Source of the DNA: Opitutia bacterium
Lineage (GTDB): Bacteria > Verrucomicrobiota > Verrucomicrobiia > Opitutales > Opitutaceae
NCBI GenBank assembly: GCA_016217545.1
Contig: JACRHT010000003.1
Location: 1-64,000 of the forward strand
DNA length: 64,000 bases
Direction of reading: 5' to 3'
Shown: positions 41,625-50,875 of the stretch, in pieces
Position numbering within the stretch: position 1 is the stretch's first letter
How the letters are laid out: the number at the start of each line of letters is the position of its first letter
Notes under the pieces: generated by a model
Told to the model about the DNA's origin: nothing
The model's database searches: none
The model's input: only the letters and a program-made list of their open reading frames with translations
Position numbers and translations under genes: made by a program

Positions 41625-42068
41625 ATGGGCCCTTCTCCGACTCACCTCAGCGCGCGCAGCATTCTGCGCTGGCAGGCCATCGGTTTCTCCGCACTCGTCG
41701 CCGTCATGTGGGTCGTGGAGATATTCCGCATCCCGCACCTCCTGTTCGGCGAGTCGTCGGATTTCATCCTCGCGCGGCCCGTCATCCGCACGCTGACCGT
41801 CCTGGCCGTGTGGGCGCTCGTGCATTTCACCACCAAGCGTCTGCTGCGTCGCCTGCACGAGCTGGAGGAGTTCCTCCTGATTTGCGCGTGGTGCCGCAAG
41901 GTCGGCGACGGCGACCGCTGGCTGTCGGTCGAAGACTATTTCGATTCAAAATTTGCCACGGGCACGAGCCATGGCATCTGCCCCGAGTGCGCCAAGCAGC
42001 AACTCGACGCCCACCACCAGCGCATGTGCGCGGCGGTGGAGAAACCCGTGGGCGCTTCCGGCGATTGA
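41625..42068 (+). CDS. Membrane protein with CxxC-type domain common beside sensor kinases
   Basis: The 147-residue protein has two N-terminal transmembrane helices (LRWQAIGFSALVAVMWVVEIF and VIRTLTVLAVWALVHF). A short segment LLICAWCRKVGDGDRWLSVEDYF and SHGICPECAK follows. The C..C / C..C pattern with the 'SHGICPeC' ending is a domain usually attached to sensor kinases and response regulators in Deltaproteobacteria and Verrucomicrobiota ('hyperosmotically inducible' or 'LPICA.CkkIR...' group). It may bind zinc, which is inference. Here it stands alone on a membrane anchor. Confidence 0.7.
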   Translation: MGPSPTHLSARSILRWQAIGFSALVAVMWVVEIFRIPHLLFGESSDFILARPVIRTLTVLAVWALVHFTTKRLLRRLHELEEFLLICAWCRKVGDGDRWLSVEDYFDSKFATGTSHGICPECAKQQLDAHHQRMCAAVEKPVGASGD

Positions 42069-42083
42069 GCGCGCCGCGCGCGG

Positions 42084-42335
42084 TCAGCGGCTGAAGAGTT
42101 CCTGGACGGTGCGGATCGCCTCCTGCTCGTCCTCTCCGCTCGCTTCGAGCTCGAGCGTCGCGCCCATCGCGGCACAGAGAGCGAGAACGCTGAGCAGGCT
42201 GCGCACGTCCGCAATCCGTTCCGCACTGCGCAAGCGGATCTCGGCGCGGAACTGCTGGGCCGCCCGCACCAAGCGCATGGCTTGCCGCAGATGCAGTCCT
42301 TCGGGCCACGGCACTCGGACTCGCGTGTTCTTCAT
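42084..42335 (-). CDS. HPr family phosphocarrier-like protein
   Basis: This 83-residue protein has the HPr fold pattern. V.V....GLHLRQAMRLVRAA carries the His of the 'GLHaRpa' site at about residue 13, and RSLLSVLALCAAMGATLELEA carries the Ser region. It ends EAIRTVQELFS. In the phosphotransferase system HPr passes phosphate from enzyme I to sugar-specific components. No enzyme I, HPr kinase or PTS permease is present nearby, so the partner set must lie elsewhere, or the protein has a regulatory role. The conserved Pro after Arg is replaced by Gln (LRQA), a small departure from the norm. It is convergent with the gene at 41625. Confidence 0.8.
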   Translation of the reverse strand: MKNTRVRVPWPEGLHLRQAMRLVRAAQQFRAEIRLRSAERIADVRSLLSVLALCAAMGATLELEASGEDEQEAIRTVQELFSR

Positions 42336-42508
42336 TTCGGCTGTGACTGCGGCGAGCCGCGCGGGTTCACCGAAAATCGCAATCTCCGGATTTCTCCCGC
42401 GGCGTGCGGCGCACCGGCCACCCCGTCCCGCAAATGGAGCGCCCCTTGCCGCGCTGCGGAGAGCACGGAAAGGGGCGCGGGGGAAACGCGACGACGACAG
42501 CCGGGGAA

Positions 42509-44002
42509 TTACCTGACCGTGCCGGCGGGCACCTGCACCGCGATCTGGTTGGGCACGGCGTAGAACGTGCCGGCGGAGAGCACGTGGCTGAGTGCGATGC
42601 GGCGCGGCTGGAGATTGGGCATGGGCGCGACGCTGGTGAACGTCTGCGGATTGTGGCACGAGAAGCAGTTGCCGACCGTCGCGGGCGTCGTGGTGCCGGC
42701 GGCGTTCTGCACGAAAGTCTCTGCCGTGCTGTTCGCGAGATTCACCGAGCCGACGGCGTTGCTCTGGTTGCTGTTCAGGTTGTAGGTGCCGGCATCCATC
42801 CACACGGTGCCGATGAGGTCGTAGTGGGCGAAGGTCGACTGCGGCTCCTTCTGCGTGCGGAAAAACCGCTGGGCGGACAAGTTGAGCGCGGCGATGTTGG
42901 CGGGGCCGTTGAGCGAGTGGGTTTCACTGCCCGTGGCGTTCCAGAGCACGACGTTGGTCGACGGCGAAAATTTCTGCGTCGCGGCGTCGAAGGTGTAGCG
43001 CGGGGTCTGCGTGACCGTGCTGTTCGTCGTCACTGTGGTCGAGGGCGTGCTGAGCGAGGTCACCGAGCTGGTGGTGCTGACGGTGGTCGCGGTGCTCGGG
43101 ATGTTGCACTGGCCGAAGGGCGTGTTGCCGGCGTAGAGGGTGAAGTTCTCCGCCACGCTGGTGCTCGGTGCGGGCTTGTTGGTGCCGTCGGGCACGCGCG
43201 GGGAGTTGAGACGATGCTCGAACGTGGCCCAGAGAAACTCGGGGTGGTTGATCGTGTGGCCGACGACGTGCAGGCCGAGCAGCGCGACTTTCACGAGCTT
43301 GGTCTGGCCGTTGGGCGACGCGTAGAGGGTATTGTTGGGCGTGAGCGCGACGCCAAGGACCGGGACGCGAGCGAGCGTGACGTAGGCGCCGGGAGGCGGC
43401 ATCTCGCCGTCGTCGAGGCGCAGCCATGTGGCCTTGAAGACGGCGGCGCCGACCGGGAAGTGGTCCGCGTCGGTGTTGGCCTGATAACCGCCATTGGAGA
43501 CGAGGTTGCGCTTCGCCGTCTCGAAGTAGGCGTCGTTCATGTGCACGGAGGCGTAGATCGGGTAGCCGTTGGGTGCGACGAGCAGGTTGCCGTCGGCCTC
43601 GACGATCGCGCCCGCGCCCTCGATGTGCGGCGCATCGGCCGGATGCGCAGCGCGGAGGCCGAGATGGAGCTCGCGCGGCGCGCCGCCGGCCGGCTTGAAG
43701 AGATCCTCCGGCGTGTGGAGCGAGAGGAAGCGCGGCGTGCCTTGGCCGTCGAGCGCCGTCGCCCAAGTGAAGGCTTCCCACGACCATTCGTGGAACGCGC
43801 AATCGCGCGCGCCGATCGGCGTGTCCTGCGTGGGGAACGCGGCGCCGGGCTTGAGATAGTTGGGCAGGTTTTCCTGCCAGCCGTTGGGCGGACAGGCCTC
43901 GGGCACCGGAGCGGTTTCGGCGGAGGCGACATGCACGGCGCAAAGGCCGGCGAGAACGGAAACAAAGCGCAGCAAGGCGCGCGCGTGGACAGGGCGTTTC
44001 AT
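42509..44002 (-). CDS. Secreted mono-haem cytochrome c-like protein
   Basis: The product has 497 residues with a signal peptide (RALLRFVSVLAGLCAVHVASA). The body has no repeat. Near the C-terminus is one haem-binding motif GNCFSCHNPQ. Conserved stretches are ENLPNYLKPGAAFPTQD and WEAFTWATALD, VVGHTINHPEFLWATFEHRLN (a likely haem axial-ligand or metal region) and MDAGTYNLNSNQSNAVGSVNLANSTAETF. The arrangement is like large c-type cytochromes of unknown role in Planctomycetota and Verrucomicrobiota. A Ser/Thr-rich low-complexity linker lies in the middle. No oxidoreductase partner is adjacent. Only the haem motif is firm. Confidence 0.7.
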   Translation of the reverse strand: MKRPVHARALLRFVSVLAGLCAVHVASAETAPVPEACPPNGWQENLPNYLKPGAAFPTQDTPIGARDCAFHEWSWEAFTWATALDGQGTPRFLSLHTPEDLFKPAGGAPRELHLGLRAAHPADAPHIEGAGAIVEADGNLLVAPNGYPIYASVHMNDAYFETAKRNLVSNGGYQANTDADHFPVGAAVFKATWLRLDDGEMPPPGAYVTLARVPVLGVALTPNNTLYASPNGQTKLVKVALLGLHVVGHTINHPEFLWATFEHRLNSPRVPDGTNKPAPSTSVAENFTLYAGNTPFGQCNIPSTATTVSTTSSVTSLSTPSTTVTTNSTVTQTPRYTFDAATQKFSPSTNVVLWNATGSETHSLNGPANIAALNLSAQRFFRTQKEPQSTFAHYDLIGTVWMDAGTYNLNSNQSNAVGSVNLANSTAETFVQNAAGTTTPATVGNCFSCHNPQTFTSVAPMPNLQPRRIALSHVLSAGTFYAVPNQIAVQVPAGTVR

Positions 44003-44208
44003 GGGGGTAGCGATGGAGACCACAGGCTCCACGTTAGGAATGCGACCCGCGCGGCTGGTCGCGCGAGTTGTTCCACGGAGCCTGCGACTGGTTCTCCTTG
44101 GCCCCGGAGAATTTCGTCGCCCGAGACCCAACTCACCCGTCTCCGCGGCGGCAAGACCGAAGCGGCCGCGATCGCGCCGCAGGAGACGCGCGCGAAGCAG
44201 CCGGCGCG

Positions 44209-45837
44209 TCAGGCCGAGCGGTAGTGATCCTTCACGGCGTAGCCGCGCGCCACGAGTCCGAAGATCGCCGCCGCCACGAACGCGAAGGCCGCGAAGAAGA
44301 ACATCTGGAACGCCGTCACGCCGAAGCCCGTGGAGGCGATCATGCCGGTCACGGCGTCGTTCTTCACCGCTGCGTTGGCGACGAGCACCCAGAGGTTGCC
44401 GATCGTGACGGACAGCAGCCAGAAGCTCATCAGCGCGCCTTTCATCGATTGCGGCGCCTGGCTGTAGGCGAACTCCAGGCCCGTGGCCGACACGAGCACT
44501 TCGCCGAGCGTGAGCAACACGTAGGGCAGCACCTGCCACGCAATGTTCACCTTCGCGCCGTCGTCGAGCGAGAGCTGCAACCAGCCGATCACGATCCACG
44601 ACAGCGCGGCGAACGCGATGCCGAGCGTCATGCGACGCAGCGCCGTGACTTCGAAGCCCATCCGTCGCAGCGCGGGGAACAGCACGAGGTTGTTGAACGG
44701 AATGAGCAGCATCACGAACAGCGGATTCAGCGCCTGCATCTGCGACGGCTCGATCGTGGCGAAATGCCCGAAAATCGTCGCGAGCAGCGGACTCGATTCG
44801 CGCAACGCCGCCGCGTCGAACAGGTGCCACGCCTCCATCGCCTTGCCCTGCAGCACCCACGTCGAAGCCTTTTGGTCGAAGAGCGACCAGAACGGCGTCA
44901 CGAGCGCGAACAGCACCAACACGCGCAACACGCCGCGCACGCCCTCGACCGCCTCGTCCGGATGCGCGCCGCGCGCGCCCTCGAGCTGCAGCCGCACGCC
45001 GATGCCGCCGAGCGCCACGATGGCGACGATGGCGAGGCAGACGGCCTTCACGAAATTCTCGAAGCCGGGCAACCAGTAGAAACCCAGCGCGGCCACCAGC
45101 ACGCCGAGCGCCGCGAGCACTTTGCCCGCTGTGCCGGACATCAGCGCCGTCCAGCACACCCGCAGGAACGAGTGCGGGTCGGGCGGCGTCGGCGGCACCA
45201 TGACGTATTTCTTCCGGCCCGCCCACAGCACGACCGTCGAGAGGAACATCAGCACGCCCGGAATGCCGAACGCCACCGCCGGCCCGAATTGCTTCAGGAA
45301 AATCGGCATGAGCAGCGACGCGAAGAACGACCCGAAATTGATGATCCAGTAGAACGCATCGAACACCACCTTCGCGCGGTGCTTGTTGGTCGAGTCGAAC
45401 TGGTCGCCGACGAACGACGAGATGCACGGCTTGATGCCGCCCGAGCCCAGCGCGATGAGGAACAAACCGGTGTAGAACCCGACGCGGTTGTCGACGAACA
45501 GCGCGAGCATCCCCTGCCCCACGCAGTAAACGAGGCTCAGCCAGAAGATGACGTTGTATTTGCCCCAGAGCCGGTCCGCCAACCAGCCGCCGAGCAGCGG
45601 GAAGAAATACACGCCGATCACGAAGGTGTGGAAAACCTCCTTCGCCGCGCCGGCGCGATCGCCCTCCGGCAGATACATCAGCAACGACGACACGAGGAAC
45701 ACCGTCAGGATGTTCCGCATGCCGTAGAAGCTGAAGCGCTCGCAGCCCTCGTTGCCGATGATGTAGGGGATCTGGCGCGGGATCGGCACTTTGGCCGGTT
45801 CGCTCGCCGGGGTCGCAGGGGCGGTCGGGGAACTCAT
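44209..45837 (-). CDS. POT (PTR2) family peptide:H+ symporter
   Basis: The product is a 542-residue major-facilitator protein of the proton-dependent oligopeptide transporter family. It has the signature IIGNEGCERFSFYGMRNILTVFL near residue 25 (ExxERF), GSGGIKPCISSFVGDQFD, FYWIINFGSFFASLLMP, and LVTPFWSLFDQKASTWVLQG, with about 14 transmembrane helices. Such carriers import di- and tripeptides. The frame stays open far upstream to 47532, but the ATG at 45837 fits. It is divergent from the NarL-type sensor kinase gene. Confidence 0.92.
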   Translation of the reverse strand: MSSPTAPATPASEPAKVPIPRQIPYIIGNEGCERFSFYGMRNILTVFLVSSLLMYLPEGDRAGAAKEVFHTFVIGVYFFPLLGGWLADRLWGKYNVIFWLSLVYCVGQGMLALFVDNRVGFYTGLFLIALGSGGIKPCISSFVGDQFDSTNKHRAKVVFDAFYWIINFGSFFASLLMPIFLKQFGPAVAFGIPGVLMFLSTVVLWAGRKKYVMVPPTPPDPHSFLRVCWTALMSGTAGKVLAALGVLVAALGFYWLPGFENFVKAVCLAIVAIVALGGIGVRLQLEGARGAHPDEAVEGVRGVLRVLVLFALVTPFWSLFDQKASTWVLQGKAMEAWHLFDAAALRESSPLLATIFGHFATIEPSQMQALNPLFVMLLIPFNNLVLFPALRRMGFEVTALRRMTLGIAFAALSWIVIGWLQLSLDDGAKVNIAWQVLPYVLLTLGEVLVSATGLEFAYSQAPQSMKGALMSFWLLSVTIGNLWVLVANAAVKNDAVTGMIASTGFGVTAFQMFFFAAFAFVAAAIFGLVARGYAVKDHYRSA

Positions 45838-45933
45838 GGGGATTTTCGCCCCACGCTGCGGAGAACCGCGCCGAAATTCAAGGGACGAGTCGCGCGGGAA
45901 ATCGGATTGCCGCCGCGCATTCGTTGCGACGGG

Positions 45934-47520
45934 ATGCGTCCGGGGCCCATGACCATCCGTTCTCGACTGTTGATTCTGATTGGCGCGCTCGGCGTTTTTT
46001 CCACCGCCATCTTCTTCGGCCTGGAGCTCCTGCAGCAGCGCGAATACGAGGCCATCCGGGTGCGTCGCGAGCGCGAACTCGCCGCGCGCCTGCAATCGAC
46101 GCTCGCCGAGAATTCCGGCGCGCTGCGGCGCTACGTGCGCAACTACGCCGCCCGACCGGCGCTGGCGGAGTTTGTCGCGACCCGCGACGCGCGCTGGGCC
46201 GAGCGCAACCTGCAGGACCGCCTCGACACCTACCGCGTCGACGCCGTCTGGGTGCTCGATGCCAGCGGCGCCACCATCCACGGCTTCAAACGCCTGACCG
46301 GCGAACTCACGAGCGAACCCCCGCTGCCGCAGGCGGAGTTGCAGCCGTTGCTCGCCGGATCGTCCGGGACTCTCGATTTCTTCTGCGTGATCGGCGGCGC
46401 CCTGCACCAGATGTTTGGCCAACGCATCAGCGCCAACCCGGAGCGGGCCCCGACGGGCGCCTGGCTCGTGGCCGCCCGCGTTTGGAACGCGCCGCTCCTG
46501 GAGGAAATCGCGACAGCGGCGCAGGGCCAGATCAGGCTGACGACCAGCGCCCACACGCCTGACGCCGTCGCCCACGGGGAGATGGAAACCTGGCAACCGC
46601 TCAAGGATCACCGCGGGCGCGTGGTCGCCGGCCTCGATTTTCACGTGCTCGACCCGCAGGCGAGCGACGTCGACGAGGAAAACACCGAACTCACGCTCTT
46701 CGCGCTCAACGCCGTCGGCACCGTGCTCATCGCGGGACTCCTGCTGCACTTCTGGATCTGGCGCCCCCTCGCCACGCTCCAACACAGCATCATCCAGAGC
46801 GACACCACGCCGCTGTTGCGCCTGATCCATCGGCGCGACGAGTTCGGGCGGCTCAGCCGCATCGTGCACAGTTCCCTGCGCGATCGGGAGGCGCTCGCCC
46901 ACGCCCTCGAGGCGCAGGCCCGGGTGGGACGCGATCTGCACGACAGCATCATCCAACGCCTCTTCGGCGTGGGCATGTCCCTGACCAAGATAGAAACCCT
47001 CGCCGGAACCGATCCGGAAGCGTCGAAGCAACTGGCCGTGCAGACCCGCGCTGACCTGAACCACGTCGTCGCCGAGTTGCGCGGCTACATCGAGCGGACC
47101 GACCCGCGCCCGAGCGAGGGCGCATTTGCCGATGCCGCCCGCGCGATCGGCCAACAATTGCGGGGCAGCGCCGCCACGGAGATATCCGTCGACATCGACG
47201 AGGCGCTGGCCAGCCGCTATCCCGCGCTGATCCGCGGTCAGGTGCTTCAGTTCGCCCGCGAAGCCATGAGCAACGCGGTCCGTCACGGCGAGCCCAGCCG
47301 CGTGGAACTCAGCTGGTGCGCGGCGGAGCGCGGCTCCGTGCTGCGCTTGAGCGACGACGGCGGGGGCTTCGAGATCGCGGGCATCGACACCCGCGGCCGC
47401 GGCCTCGGCAATCTCACCGAACGCGCCATCGTGCTCGGCGGCCGCTTGAAAATCGACTCGCGACCGGGCACCGGCACCGAGATCACGCTGCACCTCCCGC
47501 CCCCCGAACGCTCGCCGTGA
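45934..47520 (+). CDS. NarL-type (HisKA_3) sensor histidine kinase
   Basis: The product is a 528-residue membrane kinase. TM1 is at residues 8-28 (RLLILIGALGVFSTAIFFGL). A CHASE4-like extracytoplasmic sensor region follows (about 30-260, VWVLDASGATIHGFKRLTG, LDFFCVIGGALHQMFGQRI). TM2 is at about 265-287. Then come a HAMP-like linker and the HisKA_3 phosphoacceptor helix GRDLHDSIIQRLFGVGMSL. The ATPase domain has REAMSNAVRHGEPS and LSDDGGGFE, with a GRGLGNL glycine-rich loop. A second ATG at 45949 is possible. The response regulator gene overlaps by four bases (GTGA). Confidence 0.9.
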   Translation: MRPGPMTIRSRLLILIGALGVFSTAIFFGLELLQQREYEAIRVRRERELAARLQSTLAENSGALRRYVRNYAARPALAEFVATRDARWAERNLQDRLDTYRVDAVWVLDASGATIHGFKRLTGELTSEPPLPQAELQPLLAGSSGTLDFFCVIGGALHQMFGQRISANPERAPTGAWLVAARVWNAPLLEEIATAAQGQIRLTTSAHTPDAVAHGEMETWQPLKDHRGRVVAGLDFHVLDPQASDVDEENTELTLFALNAVGTVLIAGLLLHFWIWRPLATLQHSIIQSDTTPLLRLIHRRDEFGRLSRIVHSSLRDREALAHALEAQARVGRDLHDSIIQRLFGVGMSLTKIETLAGTDPEASKQLAVQTRADLNHVVAELRGYIERTDPRPSEGAFADAARAIGQQLRGSAATEISVDIDEALASRYPALIRGQVLQFAREAMSNAVRHGEPSRVELSWCAAERGSVLRLSDDGGGFEIAGIDTRGRGLGNLTERAIVLGGRLKIDSRPGTGTEITLHLPPPERSP

Positions 47521-48200
47521 AAAATCCCGCAACCGCCCCGATCCGCATCCTCCTCGTCGACGACAGCGCCATCGTCCGCCACGGCATCCGCGCGGCCATC
47601 GAGTATGCGGCCGCCGGGCGCCGCCTCGAGATCGTCGCGGAGGCCGCGACCGCCGCCGATGCCCTGCGCGAAGCGCAGCGCGTGCAGCCGGATGTCGTGC
47701 TGCTCGACCTGCGGCTCCCCGACACCAGCGGCATCGCGATCTGCGGCGAGCTTCGCGGGGTCGCCCCCTCGGCGCGCGTCATCGTGTTCACTTCGTCCAC
47801 CGACAGCCGGGCGATCTACGACGTGATCGTCGCCGGCGCCCATGGCTATCTTCTGAAGGAGATCGATCCCGCCGCGCTGGTCCAAGGCATCGTCGACGGC
47901 CACGCCGGACGTTCCGTCTTTTCGCCTGATATCGCCGGGCGCATGGTCGACATCTTGCGCGACGGCCACGCCCGCCTCGACCGCGCCGCGTGCCTGCAGG
48001 AACTCTCGCCCCAGGAACGCCGGGTCCTCGCGGCCATGGCGGACGGCCAGACGAACAAGGACATCGCCCAACTCCTCGGCCTGAGCGAGAATACCGTGAA
48101 GAACTACATCGGGCGGGTGTTCGAGAAACTCGGCGTCCAACGCCGGTCGCAGGCGATCGGGCTTTATTTCGACAACAAGGCCCGACCGACCACCCCCTAG
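47517..48200 (+). CDS. NarL/FixJ-family response regulator
   Basis: The 227-residue product starts with GTG inside the kinase stop. The receiver has LLVDDSAIVR (acidic pair), VVLLDLRLPDTSG (phosphoacceptor), FTSSTDS and HGYLLKE (Lys). The C-terminal LuxR-type HTH reads LSPQERRVLAAMADGQTNKDIAQLLGLSENTVKNYIGRVFEKLGV. It is the output partner of the kinase at 45934. Targets are unknown; the pilin-like genes begin 86 bases downstream on the same strand and could be targets. Confidence 0.92.
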   Translation: MKNPATAPIRILLVDDSAIVRHGIRAAIEYAAAGRRLEIVAEAATAADALREAQRVQPDVVLLDLRLPDTSGIAICGELRGVAPSARVIVFTSSTDSRAIYDVIVAGAHGYLLKEIDPAALVQGIVDGHAGRSVFSPDIAGRMVDILRDGHARLDRAACLQELSPQERRVLAAMADGQTNKDIAQLLGLSENTVKNYIGRVFEKLGVQRRSQAIGLYFDNKARPTTP

Positions 48201-48285
48201 GTAATTTCCGGCCTAGTGCTTGCCACCCGAACGCTAGAGGCCCTTCGCCCTACCGGACCGGGCGGAATTCCGGCAGATTGGGGCC

Positions 48286-48771
48286 GTGAAGCAACCTTCC
48301 GTCCCCTCCTCGACCGCACGACCGCGCCCGCGCGCCGTTTGCGCCGCCTTCACCTTGGTGGAAGTCATGTTCGCGTCGCTCGTGATGATCTTCGCCATCA
48401 CCACGTCGATCACGGTGATCCAACGCGGATTCAATGCCATCGATTCCTCGCGCAACTACGTCCTCGCCTCGCAGATCATGCAAAGCGAGATCGAGCGCAT
48501 CCGCGTGTGTCCGTGGACCAGCACCGGCACCGTGACCGGCGTCGTTGACTACACCGATAATTCCCCTGCCGTCGCCATCGACTCCGCCTTCACCGCCAAC
48601 CCCGCGGTCGGTTCGCGTTTCACCCTCACCCGGAGCGTGAGCGACCTCGCGACCAACCTCCGCCAGTTCACCGTCACGGTCAGCTGGCGCAACTACGACG
48701 GCCGGCCGCTCTCGTGCTCGATGACGACCTTCTACGCGCGCTACGGCCTCTACGATTTTTTCGCCTCATGA
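48286..48771 (+). CDS. Prepilin-type N-terminal methylation protein, PilV-like
   Basis: The 161-residue product has a GTG start. Its class III leader RPRAVCAAFTLVEVMFASLVMIFA is cut by prepilin peptidase before the methylated Phe; the residue five positions later is the conserved Glu (FTLVE). A helix and a beta-rich domain follow, with ASQIMQSEIERIRVCPW like minor pseudopilins. The spacing to the response regulator is 86 bases. It overlaps the next gene by four bases (ATGA). Confidence 0.85.
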   Translation: MKQPSVPSSTARPRPRAVCAAFTLVEVMFASLVMIFAITTSITVIQRGFNAIDSSRNYVLASQIMQSEIERIRVCPWTSTGTVTGVVDYTDNSPAVAIDSAFTANPAVGSRFTLTRSVSDLATNLRQFTVTVSWRNYDGRPLSCSMTTFYARYGLYDFFAS

Positions 48772-49334
48772 AACCTGTCCGCCTCCGCCCCCGCTCCGCC
48801 GGCTTCACTCTGGTCGAAGTCATGGTCTCCGGTGTCCTCGGCTCGATCGTCCTCACCGGCGTGATGACCTCGTTCCTGATGATGGGACGCAGCGGCCAGC
48901 TGCTCTACAACTACAACAACATGGCCGGCGCCGCCCGCACCGCGCTCGAGGAGTTCGGCCAGGATGTCCGCATGGCGAGCGCCCTCACCTACAACAGCGC
49001 CACCTCGGTCACGCTCACCGTGCCGGACAACTACGCGGCCAACTCGAATCAAGTGACCTACGCCTACGGCACGGTCACCGTCGGCACGACGACCTACACC
49101 AACTGCTTTTACCGCCGGCCCGGCGGCAGCGCCTCCGCCGCGGCCGCCACCCCGCTCGTTCGCAACACCACCGCCTGCACGTTCACCCGCTACGACGTCC
49201 TCGGCACCGCCGTCGCGACCGACGCCGCCACCAAACGCCTCGAGCTCGCCATCAGCGTCAGCACGCGAAACCAGACAGTCCCTTCCGCGACCGACAACAT
49301 CCTCTCCGCCACCTATGTCCTCCGGAACAAATAG
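48768..49334 (+). CDS. Prepilin-type N-terminal methylation protein, PilW-like
   Basis: The 188-residue product starts MKPVRLRPRSAGFTLVEVMV, a clear type IV pilin leader (G/FTLVE). The N-terminal helix continues SGVLGSIVLTGVMTSFLMM. The C-terminal domain is Thr/Ala-rich and beta-like. PilW-type minor pseudopilins help start the pilus or secretion filament. It overlaps both neighbours in the three-gene row. Confidence 0.83.
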   Translation: MKPVRLRPRSAGFTLVEVMVSGVLGSIVLTGVMTSFLMMGRSGQLLYNYNNMAGAARTALEEFGQDVRMASALTYNSATSVTLTVPDNYAANSNQVTYAYGTVTVGTTTYTNCFYRRPGGSASAAAATPLVRNTTACTFTRYDVLGTAVATDAATKRLELAISVSTRNQTVPSATDNILSATYVLRNK

Positions 49335-50730
49335 GTCCGGTGAGCGTGGCGCGGTGTTGATCGTCGCGATGCTCCTCGCGGCCATCATCGCGGTCGCCCT
49401 CGCCTCCTTCATCAAGCTCAGCACCAGCTCGCTCAACCTCGGTCGACGCAACTTCTACGGCACCGCCGCGCTGAACCTCGCCGAAGCCGGCCTCGAGCGC
49501 GCACTCTACTGCGTCAACCGCAACCAAGTCGACGGCGTCGCCCTCGCGACCGCCTGGTCTTCCGCCGATGGCTGGACCACCAACAGCGGCACGCACGTCG
49601 CCACCGCGACATTTTCCGGCTTCACCCCCGGCCCCAACGCCACGGGCAGCACCAAGGTCTACGTCCGCAACTACGACCTCACGGGCACCGTGCTCATGGT
49701 TGCGAAATCCACCATCACCGTGCCCGACGGCGGTCCGCCGCTGGAGAAATTCATCGAGGTCACGCTCGCCAGCCGCTCCGTCTTCGCGGGCTTGGTCGCC
49801 AAGACCTCGCTGCGCGGCGACAGCAATCTCTACGTCGACAGCTGGATTTCCACCAACCCGTCGACCGGCGCCTTCACTCCCTACTCCACCGCCGTGCGCC
49901 GCGGTTTCGGCCCCCTCGGTGTCGTCGCCTCCGGCAACGGCGCCCTCAACGTCGGCGACAATCCCACCATCTACGGCACAGTGAACACCGGCGGCGGCAC
50001 CATCGGCAGAAGCGGCTCCGCCAAACTCACCAGCACGCCCGGCGGCTCCGGCTGGAACACCGCCCTCGAGAACAGATCGTTCACCTACGCCTTCCCCACC
50101 GTCACCGTGCCCACGCCCTCCGCGGTCAACACCATCTCCACCAACATCACCTCGAACGTTACCTTCCCCCGAGGCGGCGACGTCGCCGCCTCGGACGGCA
50201 AATACTACTACAACTTCGCCTCGGGAAAGGTCATTTCCTACGCCGCGAACACCATGACGATCAAACAGCCCGTCGTGTTCATGATGACCAACCACACCGG
50301 CGTGAACGCCATCTCCACCAGCGATCACGCCACGTTCACCTACGGCACCGCCGCGGGCGACAACGGCTCGCTGACCATTTACACCAACGGCAACATCAAC
50401 TTCGACTCCGGCGCCAACTGGTTCGCCAACGGCGCCCCCGCCCGCACCACGATCTACGGGACCGCATCCAGCAGCCAGACGTTCACCACTCGCGGCGGCG
50501 GCACGTTCTACGGCTCCGTCATCGCCGAGAACGCCGCCATAAATTTCGACTCGGGCACCAACGTCATGGGCGCCTTTTGCTGCAATACGATGCAACTGCT
50601 CGGCGGGGTGAATTTCCACTACGATGAGGCCCTCGGCTCCAGTGGCGGCGGCGGCTATCGCATCACGAAGTGGAAGGAGCTGCAGACCGCGGCCGAGCGG
50701 AACGTCTACGCCTCCGCCCTGAGCTTCTGA
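49315..50730 (+). CDS. PilX-like membrane protein with long exported domain
   Basis: The 471-residue product has an N-terminus MSSGTNRSGERGAVLIVAMLLAAI and an AGLERAL-type helix, as in PilX_N family members. These resemble pseudopilins with a degenerate leader, usually the third gene after pilV and pilW. Most of the protein is a Gly/Thr/Asn-rich, beta-structured region (for example NVGDNPTIYGTVNTGGGTIG, TIYTNGNINFDSGANWFANG), much longer than typical PilX. A beta-helix or adhesin-like tip is likely. It overlaps the previous gene by 20 bases and is followed by a hairpin with a T run. Confidence 0.75.
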   Translation: MSSGTNRSGERGAVLIVAMLLAAIIAVALASFIKLSTSSLNLGRRNFYGTAALNLAEAGLERALYCVNRNQVDGVALATAWSSADGWTTNSGTHVATATFSGFTPGPNATGSTKVYVRNYDLTGTVLMVAKSTITVPDGGPPLEKFIEVTLASRSVFAGLVAKTSLRGDSNLYVDSWISTNPSTGAFTPYSTAVRRGFGPLGVVASGNGALNVGDNPTIYGTVNTGGGTIGRSGSAKLTSTPGGSGWNTALENRSFTYAFPTVTVPTPSAVNTISTNITSNVTFPRGGDVAASDGKYYYNFASGKVISYAANTMTIKQPVVFMMTNHTGVNAISTSDHATFTYGTAAGDNGSLTIYTNGNINFDSGANWFANGAPARTTIYGTASSSQTFTTRGGGTFYGSVIAENAAINFDSGTNVMGAFCCNTMQLLGGVNFHYDEALGSSGGGGYRITKWKELQTAAERNVYASALSF

Positions 50731-50731
50731 C

Positions 50732-50777
50732 CCGGCGCCGCCGGTTCGCGCGGCGGCAGTGGCCGGCATTTTTTTTT
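50732..50777 (+). terminator. Probable terminator after the pilin-like genes
   Basis: A GC-rich stem (CCGGCGCCGCC pairing with GGCGGC and an outer CCGG/CCGG) is followed by a run of nine T at 50769-50777. Confidence 0.65.
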
Positions 50778-50875
50778 GCGACTCTCCCTCGCCCGGCGGG
50801 TTTTTGGAGCACCAACCGCGCTGTCCCTCCGCCGTGCCCACGCCCGGCGGGGCCGCGCCATTTGCCCGCTCGCCC

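Noticed and set aside
44068..45933. Long plus-strand extension of the sensor kinase frame through the POT transporter gene
   Set aside because: The extension is His/Arg/Glu-rich shadow sequence; the kinase homology and membrane helix start at 45934 or later.
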